This document shows positions 32,166 through 45,681 of a DNA stretch of 64,000 nucleotides, in pieces. The stretch is from Corythoichthys intestinalis (lineage: Eukaryota > Chordata > Actinopteri > Syngnathiformes > Syngnathidae). The stretch is taken from contig NC_080398.1 of assembly GCF_030265065.1 (NCBI RefSeq), positions 56,965,982 through 57,029,981 on the forward strand, given 5' to 3'. The notes under the pieces were generated by a model. The model worked only from the letters and a program-made list of their open reading frames with translations. It searched no databases and was not told the DNA's origin. Position 1 is the stretch's first letter. Each line of letters opens with the position of its first letter. The translations under genes and the position numbers were made by a program.

Positions 32166-33736
32166 CAGGGCGGTGACGTCACCAGGCCACACTGCCGTAC
32201 TTCAAAGTCACTATGTAAGGTAGTGATTTAAATACACCACAAGTTGTCAATGGCGAGTTTTACATTTAATAACAATGCTTTAGAACACAAGACACACCTT
32301 TTCTGCTATAAGAAAGAAAAACATCTGTATGCGTAAAGTCAAACTATAAACACACACATTAGAAAGAAATGTATGTAATTTATAAAGTTGCAAGCAATTT
32401 CGGTCTTGTCATAGACAGAAGAAGACACACAGGACACATACTGACTTTCAAGAAAAGAAAAAAAAAAGTCCAAATACTGCACTCAGTGAAAGACTTATGA
32501 GTTCTTCATTGTGCTAATGTTGCATTCCCTAAAATAATTTAAATTAATGTAGCATGAAATAGATCATTAACAAGGATGCATGGGCCATACATAGAGACAG
32601 ACAGATGAGGATGCTGTAGATTCCATAAAATAGCAGACATCATTAGACAAGACCATACTCAGCGCTGTTATTAACTTCAGGAGAAGAGCTGCAGTTTTAT
32701 TGTGATGAATTTGGGCTTGTTTTCCACAAGTGGTACAATAAATCCAATCCCACTTTTCATTGAAGTAAAACTCATTTACACGGTCCATAATAACCACCTA
32801 TCAAAATAGTACCAGCCTGATCTCAGTTTTTATTAGCCATATATGAATTTTCTCATGTAGTTTCAATTTGTAGAATAATCTCAATTTAGCAACCCGTGAA
32901 GTCAACGACAACATATCCTGTCAGCTTTTGACTGTTCACAGTAGATCAGTGTTTTATCTGCACGAATAAACCACATTTCTTTCTACATTCCTACATATTA
33001 CAGACCAATATACGGACTATTGAAGTTACAGCTTGTCAAAGACGCAGTTGCTGTGTTACTATCACATTCTGATTATCTGGCAACTTCCACCTGGGTACCA
33101 ACTGGAGCACCAGGCGAAAAATGATCTCTAGCGGTATGCTTAAAATCTGTAAATTGAAAAATCTCGTTTCATAAATTCTCCGACTGGTTAGCAATTCAAC
33201 TTCAGAGAAATAGGCTTGGCTTCTTGTTCACTTTGAAAATTAATTCATGGGTGCTTTTTTCCCTCCTTCTAGTGACTCACACGACCTCTGTTTTTCTAAA
33301 ATCCTGATTACGGCCATAGTATGGACTGGGGATGTCCCGATCTTATCACGCGATTGGAAATCGAGCCGATCGCAACATTTTTCAGAGTATTGGAATCGGA
33401 CGAAAAGAATCGTGTTTTTAATTTTAAAAATTATATTTATATTTTTCTGCTTCATGTTCGTTCAGTCTCTCACTCTCCCTCCTGCTGTTTTTTTTTGGTC
33501 AGCAGTCCAGCTGGAGTTTGCTAGTTAAAGTTAACGATGATTGACAGGTTTGTAGCTTTGACCTGGCAAGTGAAGGCTCGGTAGCTCTATGATCAAAGGC
33601 ACGAACGTGTCAGTCATCGTTTAGTCAATCTTCGTTGTCTAGAGGCTGTTGTCGGCAGCGTGAGTGAATTTGAGTGGACTCAATCATATGAATTCTATGA
33701 ATGTTATGGAGAGTGATTAAAAGTATGGCGTTAAAG

Positions 33737-35325
33737 TAGTGACGGGATAAGTCGTTCACTTGAGGAAACGAATCCATTCCAGTCCGTTCAGTAAAAAGAC
33801 TCGTTCTAACAAATCGTTCAACGACTCATTTGCCCCCCTCACCCCACCCACCTCTGCCCAAATGAATCGTACTGTTAGTGAACGGGAAGTGACGTTACCA
33901 AACGAATCACCAAAGACCGCTTGGCAATATAACTGAATGGGAAGGGACATTACTTGGTCCCTCCCCCTCTTGCATACAGGCTCCTCATTGGCCGCTCGTC
34001 GTAGATTCAGAAGTGAGTGACAGACTATGTTTTTCTGTTTTCGCTGCCTGGTCTCTCCCCCGCCGCTGCAATAGCGAGGGAGAACTTCCATGTCGTTTGT
34101 CATATTTTTATGGGATCAAAGTCATGGCTCGTGCTTGCATTTTGACTTAGGACGAACATTTTCCTTCTTTGGGGGGGGGGGGGGGTTAACCCAAATAAAA
34201 AGAGAAATCGAAAGTTTAATTTCTAAATATGGAACGAGCAACACTCTCCCTACGCTCTGTTGTATTTTTGTTTTTATGCTCATCACTATTATTTTTGGTA
34301 ACTATCGTTACAACTAGTGTAAATAGCTGGTTGTCAAATGTGTTGCTCCGAAATGGAAACAATACTAAGTTTTGATATGAAACAGTTTCATTGCAAATCA
34401 GTATTAATATGATCATATTGATATATCATTTTAGCGCTGGTATTAATAAATAAATAATCCAATCAGCTCCCCTGTCGTCCCCTTATCTCAGATCGTCAAG
34501 TGCTGATGAGAAATAATCGTTTGTTCTTTACGACGTCACCTTTGCAATCTCATTAGTCTGTTAAGAAAAAAGGAGACATATTACATCTCCGCTATATCTC
34601 CCGTGCCCGCGTGCGTTGTTTTTGGGCGCTTCAGTAGGACAGGATGGATGGAAGGACAATAATTTTTCATACCAACCAACACCCGACATGCTCTGACACA
34701 AAAAATAATAAACAAAACACTTGGAAAAAATTGACATGTATATACTGTTTCATTCCAAATCAGTATTATGGTGATCATACTAAATAATCATTTTCCTGTG
34801 TACAGATGAGGTCAATATCACTGCCGTGAAGCCTCCATAGAATGACACTTCCCTCCCCCCTGCGCTGCAGTGACGTGTCGTGTCCGCACTCCACAGCTGA
34901 GCTTTTGCTTGCCTCGTTGCTACTGGCGAAAGCGTTTTAAACTACTGTAAATTTGATAGTATGTCTTCATATGCAGTCCTGAGTCTGTTGAAAAAAGTAG
35001 TACACTAAACCATGCTCACTAGGTTTGCGTGCAGTGTTTTTGTGTGTTTGACTAGCATATGATAGGCTCCGCATTATTTATTGTTATTTATTTCAAAGTC
35101 CTTGCCTTTCTTTTTTTTGACTAGTTCACTGCGTGACTGGAAAGTAAAGTTAGCAGGTCAGGAGCCGAAGGACCGAGTAAGTGAACATGCTTGCTCAACA
35201 CCCTCTCACGCAAGTCCAAGTCCCAACTTCCTTAAGAACTAATCAGTGCAGAAGGTGATTCGTTCGATCTCGTTCCTCCAAACAATTCGTTCAAAAAGAA
35301 TGAATTGTTCACGACCGACTCAACT
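33737..35325. mobile_element. Nested hAT-like element
   Basis: The 8-bp duplication CGTTAAAG is exact on both sides (33729-33736 and 35326-35333). The ends TAGTGACGGGATAAGTCG and inverted AGTTGAGTCGGTCGTG are similar but diverged, and subterminal AACGAAT/ATTCGTT motifs repeat near both ends. It lies within the element at 33326-35855 and is therefore younger. No coding region was recognised. Confidence 0.8.
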
Positions 35326-35465
35326 CGTTAAAGGTGATGCAAAGAAAATTGTATTTTGTGCTCATGCACCTTAAGAAAAAAACAGTGCATCTAATGCAAA
35401 AGGTCTTGGCAATATATCTACAGTATATCGCAATGTTAATTTTTTTCCAATATCATTCAGGCCTA

Positions 35466-35568
<103 letters not shown>

Positions 35569-35855
35569 TTTTTTTTTTTTTTTACTTTTTAAGGGCTAAA
35601 AAGTAACAAAATAATCCAGAAATACAATGGCACTGCCAAAAAATACAAAAACATATACGTTTTATGCTCCGCAATACTCCTGGAAAAAGCAGAAGAGGAA
35701 GTATTGTAAAAAGTACAGTACTGTAAAATGTTTGGAACTTTTGTTTTAATAAAAATAATTTTTAAAAATTCGGTATCGGATCGGGACTCGGAATCAGTAG
35801 ATTCTCAAAATCAGGTAGGACTCAGGTAAAAAAGTAGGCTATTGGGGCATTCCTA

Positions 35856-37032
35856 GTTGTGGCATTGGTTGAGCAATGTTAAAGCTGTTTAACGATGTTG
35901 TTGTCGGTGCTCTGCAACGTCAAAGTGAATGAAATTATTAATTTTCCTTTAAATAAAGACTGGAAGTCTGTCCAAGACATAGGCATGCTGCGGGAATGTC
36001 GAGACCCATTCACTGGTAGCAGCTTAGTTAATCTACTGATATAGTTGCACAGAAACACACAGACACACACAACACAGTAAAGTTGTCAAAACCCTCTTTT
36101 TCACTAGTGGTGACGAAACTATACGATGTGACAATGCCACCAGGGAAAGTGTTGTTGGAAGACAGGAAGTATAAATAACACACATAGCGTAGCTGTGAGA
36201 AAAGCCATCATTTTCACCATTCTATGAGGATGTTCATTATGATTCCATCAAAGATGATCTAAATATTGATTAAAAGTATCTTAATTTCAAATACCCAAGG
36301 GTTTTCTGAGTTGAAAATCAATAATTGAACATTTCCAATCCAACAGTGACACATTTGCAACAATCCAACGCCTGATGCGACAACAGATTTGACACAGTTC
36401 TGTAACAGATGGTGACAAGGGTGGCAAGAAGTGTATTCTCTCTAGGATCGGGGTGACACATTTATTGTCGAGTAAACACAGAAGTGGGATCATTCAGTAT
36501 CATTTCCACGCAAAGCACAAGAGTGCTGGTCCAAAATGTCAGTATTCAGTTACATATATTGGTATAGAAATTACTCAGGGGAGTGTGAAGTCACACGGTA
36601 AAAGAAAACAAACTCAATTGTCACCCAACTCTTTTACATTTGTGGTTTTATCGCTATAGCTTCGTATGCATTTATCTTAATTTTAAAATTATTCCTTCAC
36701 CAGCATAGGAAAACTACCCAGTGATGTGTTCTGCTGTGTTGCACCTCATGCATCAGACATGCATCACACAGGATTTAAGGTGAGATCCAGTGTGAAAGAA
36801 TAGTGCGAAGAGAGTGTCCACGCTTGAGCTGGGGTGGTCAGTGCCTTGCTCAAGCAACTGCAACGGTACTTGGCAAGCAGACTAGTATCCCTCCAAAACC
36901 CGCTTTTTACACTTTTGACCATCATGCAGCCTGAACCCATGTCTGACACTAATGTCCAAGAGTGGTGAATGATAACCACACCTGGCCACAGTGGCATATT
37001 CCTAAACGCTTCTCCAGCTCTGTGATTTGCTG
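35856..37032. other. No gene recognised
   Basis: No gene, RNA gene or classified repeat is evident. Confidence 0.5.
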
Positions 37033-37129
37033 CAGTGGTTCCCAGCCTTTTTTGCACCACGGACCGGTGTGATGTGGGCCTTTTTTTCCACAGACCGGCA
37101 ATGTGTGGCAGAAAATTACAGTACTTCTA

Positions 37130-38679
37130 CAGTGGTATGAAAAAGTATTTGAACCTTTTGGAATTTCTCACATTTCTGCATAAAATCACCATCTAATGTG
37201 ATCTGATCTTTGTCAAAATCACACAGATGAAAAACAGTGTCTGCTTTAACTGAAACCACACAAACATGTATAGGTTTTCATATTTAAATGAAGATAGCAT
37301 GCAAACAATGACAGGCGGGGGAAAATAAGGAAGTAAACCCTCTGCCTAAGGAGACTTAAAGAGCAATTGAAACCAATTTTTACCAAACAATTCGAGTCAG
37401 GTGTGTGCACAATCACTGATGACTGCCCACTATAAACCACACACCTAGTAAAAAATTGTCTAATTGAGAAGCATTGTCTGATGTGTATTATGGCCCGGTC
37501 AAAAGAGCTGTCTGAAGACCTGCGATCAAGGATTGTGGATTTGTATAAAGCTGGGAAAGGATACAAAACCATCTCCAAAAGTCTGGATGTTCATCAATCG
37601 ACAGTCAGAAAAGTTGTCTATAAATGGAAAGAGTTTGGCACAGTTGCTTCTCTACTAAGGAGTGGTCGTCCACCAAAGATGACACCAAGAGTTCAGCGCA
37701 GAATACTCATAGAGGTAAAAAAGAACCGCATAGTGTCTGCTAAAGACTTACAGAAATCACTTTCATAATCCAATATCCCTGTGCACTCATCAACTACTGT
37801 ATATGTAAAACGATAGCAAAAAATGGTGTTCATGGGAGGACTCCACAGAGGAAGCCACTGCTGTCTAAAAAAAAACATTGTTGCTCGTTTAATGTTCGCA
37901 AAAAGGCACTTGGACACTCCACAGATGTTTTGATAAAATATTTTGTGGACTGATGAAAACAAAGTTGAATTGTTTGGGAATAACACACAACATCGTGTGT
38001 GAAGGAAAAATGGAACAGCTCACCAACATCAACACCTCATCCCCACCGGGAAGCATGGTAGAGGGAGCATCATGATTTGGGGCTGTTTTGCTACCTTAGG
38101 GCCTGGACAACTTGCAATCATTAATGGAAGAATGAATTCAAAAGTTTGTCAGGATGTTTTGCAGGGAAACCTGGGGCCGTCTGTCAGACAGTTGAAGCAA
38201 AAAAGAGGATGAATGCTGCAACAAGGCAATGATCCAAAACACAGAAGTAAATCAACTCCAGAATGGTTTCTGAAGAACAAAATACACGTTCTAGAGTGGG
38301 CAAGTCAAAGTCCAGACCCCATTGAGATGCTGTTGCATGACCTAAAGACAGTGATTCATGCCAGACATCCTAGAAATCTGACTGAACTACAGCAGTTTTG
38401 TAGAGAGGAATGGGCCATCAGGATGAGTCCTGATTGATGTGCCAGACTCATTTGCAGCAGCAGGACGTGCCTGGTTGAAGTTATCGCTGCCAGAGGCGGG
38501 GCCACAAAATATTAAATGTGATGGTTCACTTACTTATTTTTCTCCCTTCTGTCATTGTTTGCATACTATCCTCATTAAAAATATGAAAAACTGTTTGGGT
38601 GGTTTTAGTTAAAGCAGACACTTTTTTTCCCCTCTGTCTGATTTTGACAAAATACTTCAGATACTTTTTCATACCACTG
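37130..38679 (+). mobile_element. Tc1-like transposon, full length but decayed
   Basis: The inverted ends CAGTGGTATGAAAAAGTAT and ...ATACTTTTTCATACCACTG are flanked by TA. The 1550-bp length is normal for the family. It lies inside the hAT element at 37033-40127. Confidence 0.95.
37481..38512 (+). pseudogene. Tc1-like transposase pseudogene
   Basis: The first part (MARSKELSEDLRSRIVDLYK, AGKGYKTISKSLDVHQSTVR, SGRPPKMTPRVQRRILIEVK) carries the helix-turn-helix and GRP linker and ends in a stop at 37768. Further pieces follow in other frames: HGRTPQRKPLLSKKNIVARL, ILWTDENKVELFGNNTQHRV with the first aspartate, GRGSIMIWGCF, LQQGNDPKHRSKSTPEWF and VLEWASQSPDPIEMLLHDLK. The second catalytic aspartate has become glycine and the PDLNPIE motif is shortened to PDPIE. 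There are several frame breaks, so the gene is dead. Confidence 0.92.
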
Positions 38680-40373
38680 TATATATAAAATAACACGATG
38701 AGGCTAAAAACGAACATCAAGTGCAGGGAAATGGTAACTCATCAACCAGATCTCCTAAAACTTCACAGCAAATATGCTTGGTCGCAGGCATAATCGTGAA
38801 AGGTTTCTTGGATTTAGCAATATGGTTCACAATGATCAGACCCGGCTGCAGAAAGAAATTATGGGAGGGCATTACATTTTTTGGGGGGGCATACTTGTTC
38901 AACATAAATTTAGCCTGAACAGTGCCGTTGTTACCCGTACATTACTACATCAGTGCACTGAAATATTTTCTGTCTCTGAAGTCACAAGTGGTAGTTCATC
39001 GTAAAATCTAAAAGACAAACGAAAAACAATGGTGCAGTTCTGTGTGCATTTATTCAAGTGCTTCAGTGTAAACATAACATATGCACTAATAAACATGAGC
39101 ACTGATGTTAAGATGAGCAGTCAAATCAACAGTCATGCTTGAAGAGTGAACTACAGCAGTTAAAGAGCACAAGGAGCAGCACAAAGCAGGGTTACCCACC
39201 TATCTTTCTTGAGAAAAACACGGATGTCCATTCCAATTTGAATTAGCAACGGAGGAGCCGCTCAATCACCATTTCTGTAACCGAAGAAATCCCTATCCAA
39301 TCGCAGTACCCAATGGCCGGCTACTCGGCCGGCCCCCCTTATCTGTGATTGGCTAGAAATTGCCTTCATTCGCTGCTCAGATTGGTTAAAGTTGAATGAC
39401 AACAGATGAAGATAGGAAGAATAGAGGGTTCGTCCTCTCCGTGTGTGTGTATGTTTTTTTTGTTTGTTTGTGGAAGAAAAAAAAAAAAAGAATTACACAG
39501 TACTGTCTAATTGAGCTAGGGCGGGCACAGCAGTCTGTCAGGGCGGCCCGGCCCCCTAATGCCCACTCATGCCGTCGCTTCTGACCATGATGTATGATGT
39601 TCCCAGTGCATTCGCTTTGTTGCCTCGTTTGCTGGCTTTTAGCTACTTATTTTGCAGAATGGACTTGGTTGTAGGCTCCTCTTCTGGATAAGCAGGTGAC
39701 CTTTTCCCCTAAAAAAAAGCTGTCCAAAGACGTCTGTTTTTCAGTCATCTTCACTAACGTGTGGGCTCATTATTTCCAGGAAAAAATCTGATGCGCCTAC
39801 GTCAGCTAGCGCACATAGGTATAAGAAACAAATGCTAGATGCTAGCTCCATGACTAATCCGAGCAAAACAGCACACAGCCAACAGCGGCTAACGTTACTG
39901 TTTACATTTGGTGTGCAAACACCCCAGCAATGGCGGCCAAACACTAGAGAGCGACGTACACAAATCTCTACTTGGATTAGTCAATAGAGTAGACAGGAAT
40001 ACTGGTGTGTCGAGAGGCACAGGCTAGGTTGTGTTCGTTAACAAAGTATTTACTATTTCTCTGCGGCCCAATTGCAAATGCGCCACAGACTGGTACCGGT
40101 CCCCGGCCCGGTGGATGGGCATCCCTGATCTAAAGGTTCCACAATACCGACACATCAATTTCTACAAAGTACAAACTACATTCATGTTGCTAATTTGGCA
40201 GCACCCCCACAGTGTTTCTTTAAAATGGGACATCACATATTTCCGAGTTGGTATTCATATTGCAGTTTTTCCGTCTTTGTAAATGTGTGAAACATTTCGA
40301 AAATCATTTTTAAGAAGACTGGTTCACTTCACACTCTGTGACACACTCTGAATGTGTGTGCAAGTGGTTACCC

Positions 40374-40486
40374 TGTGACTGACCAGTGACCAATTCAGGG
40401 TATTATGCCTTTCGCCTATTCTAGACATTCCAGCACTCTGCGACCCTGCGCGTGATAAGCGGCATTGAAAATGGATGGATGTTACT
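40374..40486 (+). repeat. Teleost repeat, 3' tail fragment
   Basis: ACCAATTCAGGGTATTATGCC, ACATTCCAGCACTCTGCGACC and GATAAGCGGCATTGAAAATG followed by GATGGATG form the 3' end of the same family as 48630-48890. A shorter similar tail (GATAAAGATAAAATGGATG) is at about 41525-41555. Confidence 0.75.
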
Positions 40487-41049
40487 TATTTAATGGTTTT
40501 GTCATTGATATATGGTGGCACATTTCAAGCTATTGTGTGGGAAATAAATAACAATCATCTTGTCACTCAGAATGATTCTGTAGTGAGCGATGAAACATCC
40601 CTTTAAACGCATTGTTCAGAAATCTGTTTGTAACACTGTTGAAAGAAACATTTTTATTGTTAGTGAACATCCCTAATTAGATCCAGCTATCACAAGTGAA
40701 TTGTAGCAAAGCCGCAGCAGAGGAGGCATTTGGGAGTGAGGAATACTGAAATGTGAAAGGATTACGTCAAACTGCAAATCTTTTTCAGGGATTAGAGAGG
40801 CTTAAAGTCAGGAGAAAACCCAAGGGTGTCTTCTCAAGGTCTGTGTGTGTAATGTATGTTTATTATAAAGATGGCACGCACGTCAATATGCTCCTACAAA
40901 CACACATGCACCTTAGTGTGATCTGAGCTAATCACTGCATTCATGTACACTTGCCTTTTCAAATTGTGCACCCATACGCACTCGAAACCATGTATGTTGT
41001 TGTGATTAAATCCAATGAAACGATGTGTTTGTTTGTGTGTGAGGCTGTC

Positions 41050-41460
41050 TGTCTGTTATTCAGGTGTGAATAGGCGTCCGTGTCTGCCAAACGCCACCAC
41101 AGACGGCATTAATCTGTGATATGACCCACAGGGTCAAACCCATTCTCTCGGACGTGTCCTTTATTGTAGCAGGCAGTTTAGAGGCTCATCCACAGTCAAG
41201 CCCAGTTAAAGTGTGAACAATCTGGGGGCTATCAGACAGTGCGGCCATCACATCTCGTCTATGTCTGCCTCAACGTGCCTGACAGGGAAGGCGGAGAGGT
41301 TTCAGATATACTGTAGAGCAATAGTCAACCTGACAGCTGTCAAATTTTAAGTGTGAAATGACAGACAGGATCACAGAGGGGTTAAACGAATTTGGACACG
41401 GGCATGTTTCAGACAAATGATTGATAACGATCAACTGTATATTCACACAAACGATAGAAA
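41050..41460. promoter_or_regulatory. Candidate conserved non-coding segment
   Basis: This is a non-repetitive segment of medium GC with CGCCACCACAGACGGCATTA, a TGATATGACC half-site-like motif and AGGGTCAAACCC. It lacks any transposon signature. The call rests on sequence texture only. Confidence 0.25.
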
Positions 41461-41559
41461 TCGATGAACGCACTCATATGCATGCATACTAATGCGCTTC
41501 CCAGCTAAAGCCCGGGTGACCGGGCCTCGGATAAAGATAAAATGGATGTATGGATAAAA

Positions 41560-42782
41560 AAAAGATATATTAAATAAAATGTAAATGTGTTTATACAGTA
41601 TTGTCCACAAAAGAACTGGATGACAGTGGGGCTCGTTGGCTTAAGAAGGCCTGCATCTAGGTCCTGTAAATACTACAGTATGTAATGTAAAACTTAAATA
41701 CCGTATTTTTACTGCCTAATGAAGAACCAGCGGCTGAAGTCCTGAAGTAACAGTAACAACTAGTTAGCCTCATAACAACTTACACCTAGTAAGCTTGTCA
41801 TGATACTAAAATGTTCAACTCGATGTCCATACGCAAAAAAAAAAAAAAAAAATCATACCACTTTCGATACTACATTTAAAATATACAATTGCTATCAAGA
41901 GTATTGCAACATCAAATTTCCCATTGACAACAAATTGGTAACCTGTGTTGGTGCAAAAACATACTGTAAATAAATAAAGCAAGTGTCATCGATTAGAACA
42001 ATACTTGCGTGAAAACACTCAAGATACAGGTATAGTCGTATTTAAGTCAAGCCAGGTCGTGATGGGTAAAAATTTATTGGCGAACACAAGAAGGGATGTG
42101 AATGGTGCGAGAGACAAGGCAGAGGGGGGTGTCGATCGTTCAGCTTGGAGTGGTTGAGCCAGCGGGAGATGATGCGGCTCGGAAGGAGGCAGGCGTAGGA
42201 TCCGACAATTGGCGCACATAAAACAAGTCCTGGGGCGAGAGCAAAAATAAGTCATAAACCGGTAATCAAATCAAAGTATCCAAGAACATGAGATGCAACT
42301 GACAGGAGAACCAGACGATTTGATCGGGCGATGAGGTGGCGGTGTCCACTGGCCTTTAAAGATGGCTGATTGTCATTGCCTGCACCTATCGCCGCTCCAC
42401 CCCTCAGGCGTCCCAACCTGTAATCAGATAAAAACATGCTCACCTGCCCAAGGTGGGTCAGGGCTAAGAAGGGAGGGCCAGAAGCCTTAACAAAAAGTTG
42501 GTAAAAGTGGGATTTTTTTTAATCAGAACATAGGAAAGTGTGAAAAAACCTTAGAATAATCTCTTACAATGCCATGTCGATGGCGATAGTTAGGTAACTA
42601 TGTCAAATTCATCACTGATGACCTAGGTCACTACCACAGGGTACTTATACACTACTTATTTAACTTAGGTTCTAGGGAGCTGTATGGTGCCCATGAGCAC
42701 CATGGTGATGACCCCTACAATCAGCTACTGAAGCTCTATTTCTATATGGATAGTCAACGATTTATATTTTTATATTGTAATC
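41560..42782. other. No gene recognised
   Basis: Only unclassified DNA is seen. About 42040-42470 has a composition like the untranslated or LTR parts of fish elements (TTTATTGGCGAACACAAGAA; GATTGTCATTGCCTGC), but no partner repeat is present in the window to prove it. Confidence 0.4.
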
Positions 42783-43015
42783 AGAGGTGGGTAGGTACTG
42801 TTGGATTTACTTGTGTAACTTTTGGAGAAAAATATTATTTATTTATTATTAATTAATTTATTAATTATTAATTAATTTATTATTATTTATTTATTTTGGT
42901 ATGTTTAATAATATGTTTAATGATAAATTAAAAATAGAATTTCTTCAAAAGTTACACAATTAAATGTAACAACCAAAAGTTACACAAGTGAATGTAATAG
43001 TAATGAATAGTAGAG
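42783..43015. mobile_element. Small hAT-like MITE remnant
   Basis: CAGAGGTGGGTAGGTAC is a common fish hAT terminus. TTACTTGTGTAACTTTTGG (about 42810) is mirrored by CCAAAAGTTACACAAGTGAA at about 42973. The right terminus is not identifiable. TTA/TTTA-rich sequence fills the middle. Confidence 0.5.
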
Positions 43016-43088
43016 TAGTATAGTGATGTACAGTATATGTATGTATGTATGTATGTATGCATTCATAGATAAAAAGATGTGTTCTTTG

Positions 43089-43918
43089 TAGGACTGTCAA
43101 ACGATTAAAATTTTTAATCGAGTTAATTACAGTTTAAAAATTAATTAATCGTAATTAATCGCAATTAATCGCAATTCAAACCATCTATAAAATATGCCAT
43201 ATTTTTCCGTAAATTATATATATATTCTGTAAAATAAATTGTTGGAATGGAAAGATAAGACACAAGATGGATATATATATTCAACATACAGTACATAAGG
43301 ACTGTAGTGGGCATTTCACTCTACTGTCATTTGAATCTGTCTATGCTGTCCTCACTCCGAAGCGTCTACTTTTTCCAAAGCTAGTGAATGACGCCTTAAT
43401 AATCAGACTTCTTCCTTTTTCATCTGATTTATTAATAAAATGGCCTCAAACCACTGTCCTCTTTAGACCGTAGTGAAACTACAAAAAAAAAGTACACAAG
43501 CATTGCATTAGCAACAACGTTAGCTTAGCACGCTATACAGGTTCACTAAACATAAACAAAAAGCGTCTCATACAAAAAATATAACATTTCGCTTACTAAC
43601 ATAATATGTACATTCTTTACAACAACCATACTTACGGACAAATCTTGTCCAAGGATCATATAAGCACAACATTACCACGTAGGCGTCAGCCCGAGACGTC
43701 GTGCAGCCATATTGAACTGGCAAGAAAGCAATAAACCATGTCGCAAAGCGACCACAAGAGTTCGCTGTCAGACAGCACAAAAAACCTTGCTTTAAAACTT
43801 ACCAAAAAACAGAATACTGTCTGAGTTGGACATGTGCGTTAATTGCGTCAAATATTTTAACGTGATTAATTTAAAAAATTAATTACCGCACGTTAACGCG
43901 ATAATTTTGACAGCCCTA
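43089..43918 (-). mobile_element. hAT non-autonomous element, intact ends
   Basis: The ends TAGGACTGTCAAACGATT and ...TTTTGACAGCCCTA are flanked by an exact 8-bp duplication GTTCTTTG (43081-43088 and 43919-43926). The 830-bp body is colinear, in reverse, with 62423-63256. The shared open frame (QYGCTTSRADAYVVMLC) is seen in both copies because they are copies of each other; it shows no known domain. Confidence 0.95.
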
Positions 43919-44508
43919 GTTCTTTGATATAGTATCATCACTGTCACGAGCCCCTGAAGACAAAATTTATTCTACAGTTAAAGTATGTAAAGTACTCTCT
44001 GTCCACTTCGAAGACAACGTTTCCAACTTCAAAATACAGTGGTACCTCTACATATGAAGGTAATTGTTTCCAGGACCTTGTTTGTTAGTCGAAATGGACG
44101 TATGTTGAGAAGAATTTTCCCATAAGAATACATTATAATTCCATTAATTCATTCCACAGCTCAAAACCCTCCACTAAATCCTTAATAAATACTGCTGGTA
44201 CTATTGCAAATAGCAATTACACAGAGTAAAACAAATAGATTGTAAATAAAAATCTGATTAATAATACAATAATAGTAATACTAATAACTATAATAATGTA
44301 ATGAATCTGGTTCTAATGTGGTGGATGTGTTCTGCGTGGCTGATGTGACAGAAAGAAAGAGGTGCATTAAATTTTTTACTTTCACTTTACATGTTCTGTT
44401 GTTGGCGTCAGCTCCGGTGTGTTGTGTTGCACAAGTTTTGAAATATATTAAAAACCAGACGAAGCCGGCGATTTCTTTGACAATGTTACAATAATAGTAG
44501 TTGTCACC

Positions 44509-45469
44509 GGTGTTGTTAATCTTACTTTTAAAAAGTAATTAATTATAGTTACAAATTACTTCTCCCATAAAGTAATTGCATTAGTAACTTACCTGAGGTT
44601 AGTTACCTGAATGTAAGAGTAATTACTGTTGTTACTTGGCAAAGTAACTGGTGATAATTTTCATGTTTTTTTTTTTTTTTCCTCAAAAAAAAAAAAAAAA
44701 AGAAAAAGAAAAAAACTTAGGTCACACTATGTGAAGTGTAAAAGGTTTTTGGGACAGTTGGCCTTAGTCCAATTCTTTACCCTAATTTACCCTTTACCCT
44801 GAAGCAACCGTTAAAAGTTGTTAAAATTGCTCCCATTATTGCATTAGTTCCCTTCTTTCTACTTTTGACATGTGGAAGTTTTAAAACGGTTTCATCATTT
44901 AAAGATAGATTCAAGTCAAGATTTTGACGATTTAGGAGTATTTTAGATAAAAAGTTACTTAGGTTCGCTAGGAAGGTTCTCTACAACAGAGCCTTCCTAA
45001 GAAGTCTACTGCTTTAAGATGGCAGCTGTTTACTAACGCATCTAGTTCCTATACTGTACATGTTGCTAACGCCCCCGTGTCTATCATTTCGCATCTAGTT
45101 CTATATATATGTGATATTTACCATGTCTACCATATTTGCCATATCAAGTGGGCGTAGTTTGTAGGCTATCGGCTACAGTCAGGTATTATTGGAGCCACCT
45201 AGCATCGCGTTTGCTCGGCGTCACAACTTTTTTGCCTCCTCTCCACTCCTGCTCTGCTCTGTCGTCTCAGTGAGTCCGTCTCCCTCAGACTTTTTATCGC
45301 GTCATTCAACGAATATAGCAACGCATAGTAACGCACGCCTTTCCATCCTCAGTAATGGTAACGGCGTTGCCAAGATGAGAAAAGTAATTAATTAGATTAC
45401 TCACTACTGAAAAAAAATAACGCCGTTAGTAACGCCGTTATATTCTAATGCCGTTATTAACAACAATGT
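44509..45469. mobile_element. hAT non-autonomous element nested in Tigger
   Basis: The ends GGTGTTGTTAATCTTAC and ...GTTATTAACAACAATGT are flanked by an exact 8-bp duplication TTGTCACC (44501-44508 and 45470-45477). Subterminal AAAGTAATTA and AACGCCGTTA motifs are typical of a common fish hAT family. There is no transposase. Confidence 0.92.
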
Positions 45470-45477
45470 TTGTCACC

Positions 45478-45681
45478 TTAACTTATAAAGACTAGAGATC
45501 GGAGGAGGACCGTCGAGATCGTAGAAATTCTACGGCCGTATTGTCGAGCCAGTTTAAGGACACGCACACCACACTCGTAGTTCCCTATCATTTCCATCTT
45601 CATTTCAATGGTAAAAGTCACCTTTTTCCTTTTTTCAGTCTTTGCATTAACATTCATGGAACCCATGTTGATTTTTCTCAT
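45478..45681 (-). pseudogene. Tigger transposase N-terminal fragment
   Basis: The frame reads KTEKRKKVTFTIEMKMEMIG, NYECGVRVLKLARQYGRRIS, TISTVL. The order KKK..TIE.K.E.I..YE.G.RV..LA.QYGR..STI is the CENP-B/pogo helix-turn-helix of Tigger transposases. The frame ends at the target duplication of the nested hAT, and the catalytic DDE domain is not found on the other side of it. Confidence 0.88.

Larger units (their letters stand above)
37033..40127. mobile_element. Charlie-like hAT enclosing a Tc1
   Basis: The left end CAGTGGTTCCCAGCC...CACGGACCGGTG and the right end ...TACCGGTCCCCGGCCCGGTGG...GGGCATCCCTG are of the Charlie type. The flanking 8-mers do not match well, so the boundaries are less certain. 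A Tc1 element (37130-38679) sits near the left end. The remaining interior (38680-40060) shows no transposase motif. Confidence 0.6.

Noticed and set aside
37130-38679. The Tc1 element as a functional autonomous transposon
   Set aside because: Its ends are good, but the transposase has several frame breaks and lacks the second catalytic aspartate.
42040-42470. Possible solo LTR
   Set aside because: The texture is suggestive but there is no matching repeat in the window, no clear TG...CA boundary and no target duplication.
43568-43780. Shared 70-80-codon frame with QYGCTTSRADAYVVMLC, also at 62535-62771
   Set aside because: Both lie in copies of one non-coding hAT element; the frame has no known domain and its conservation follows from common descent.
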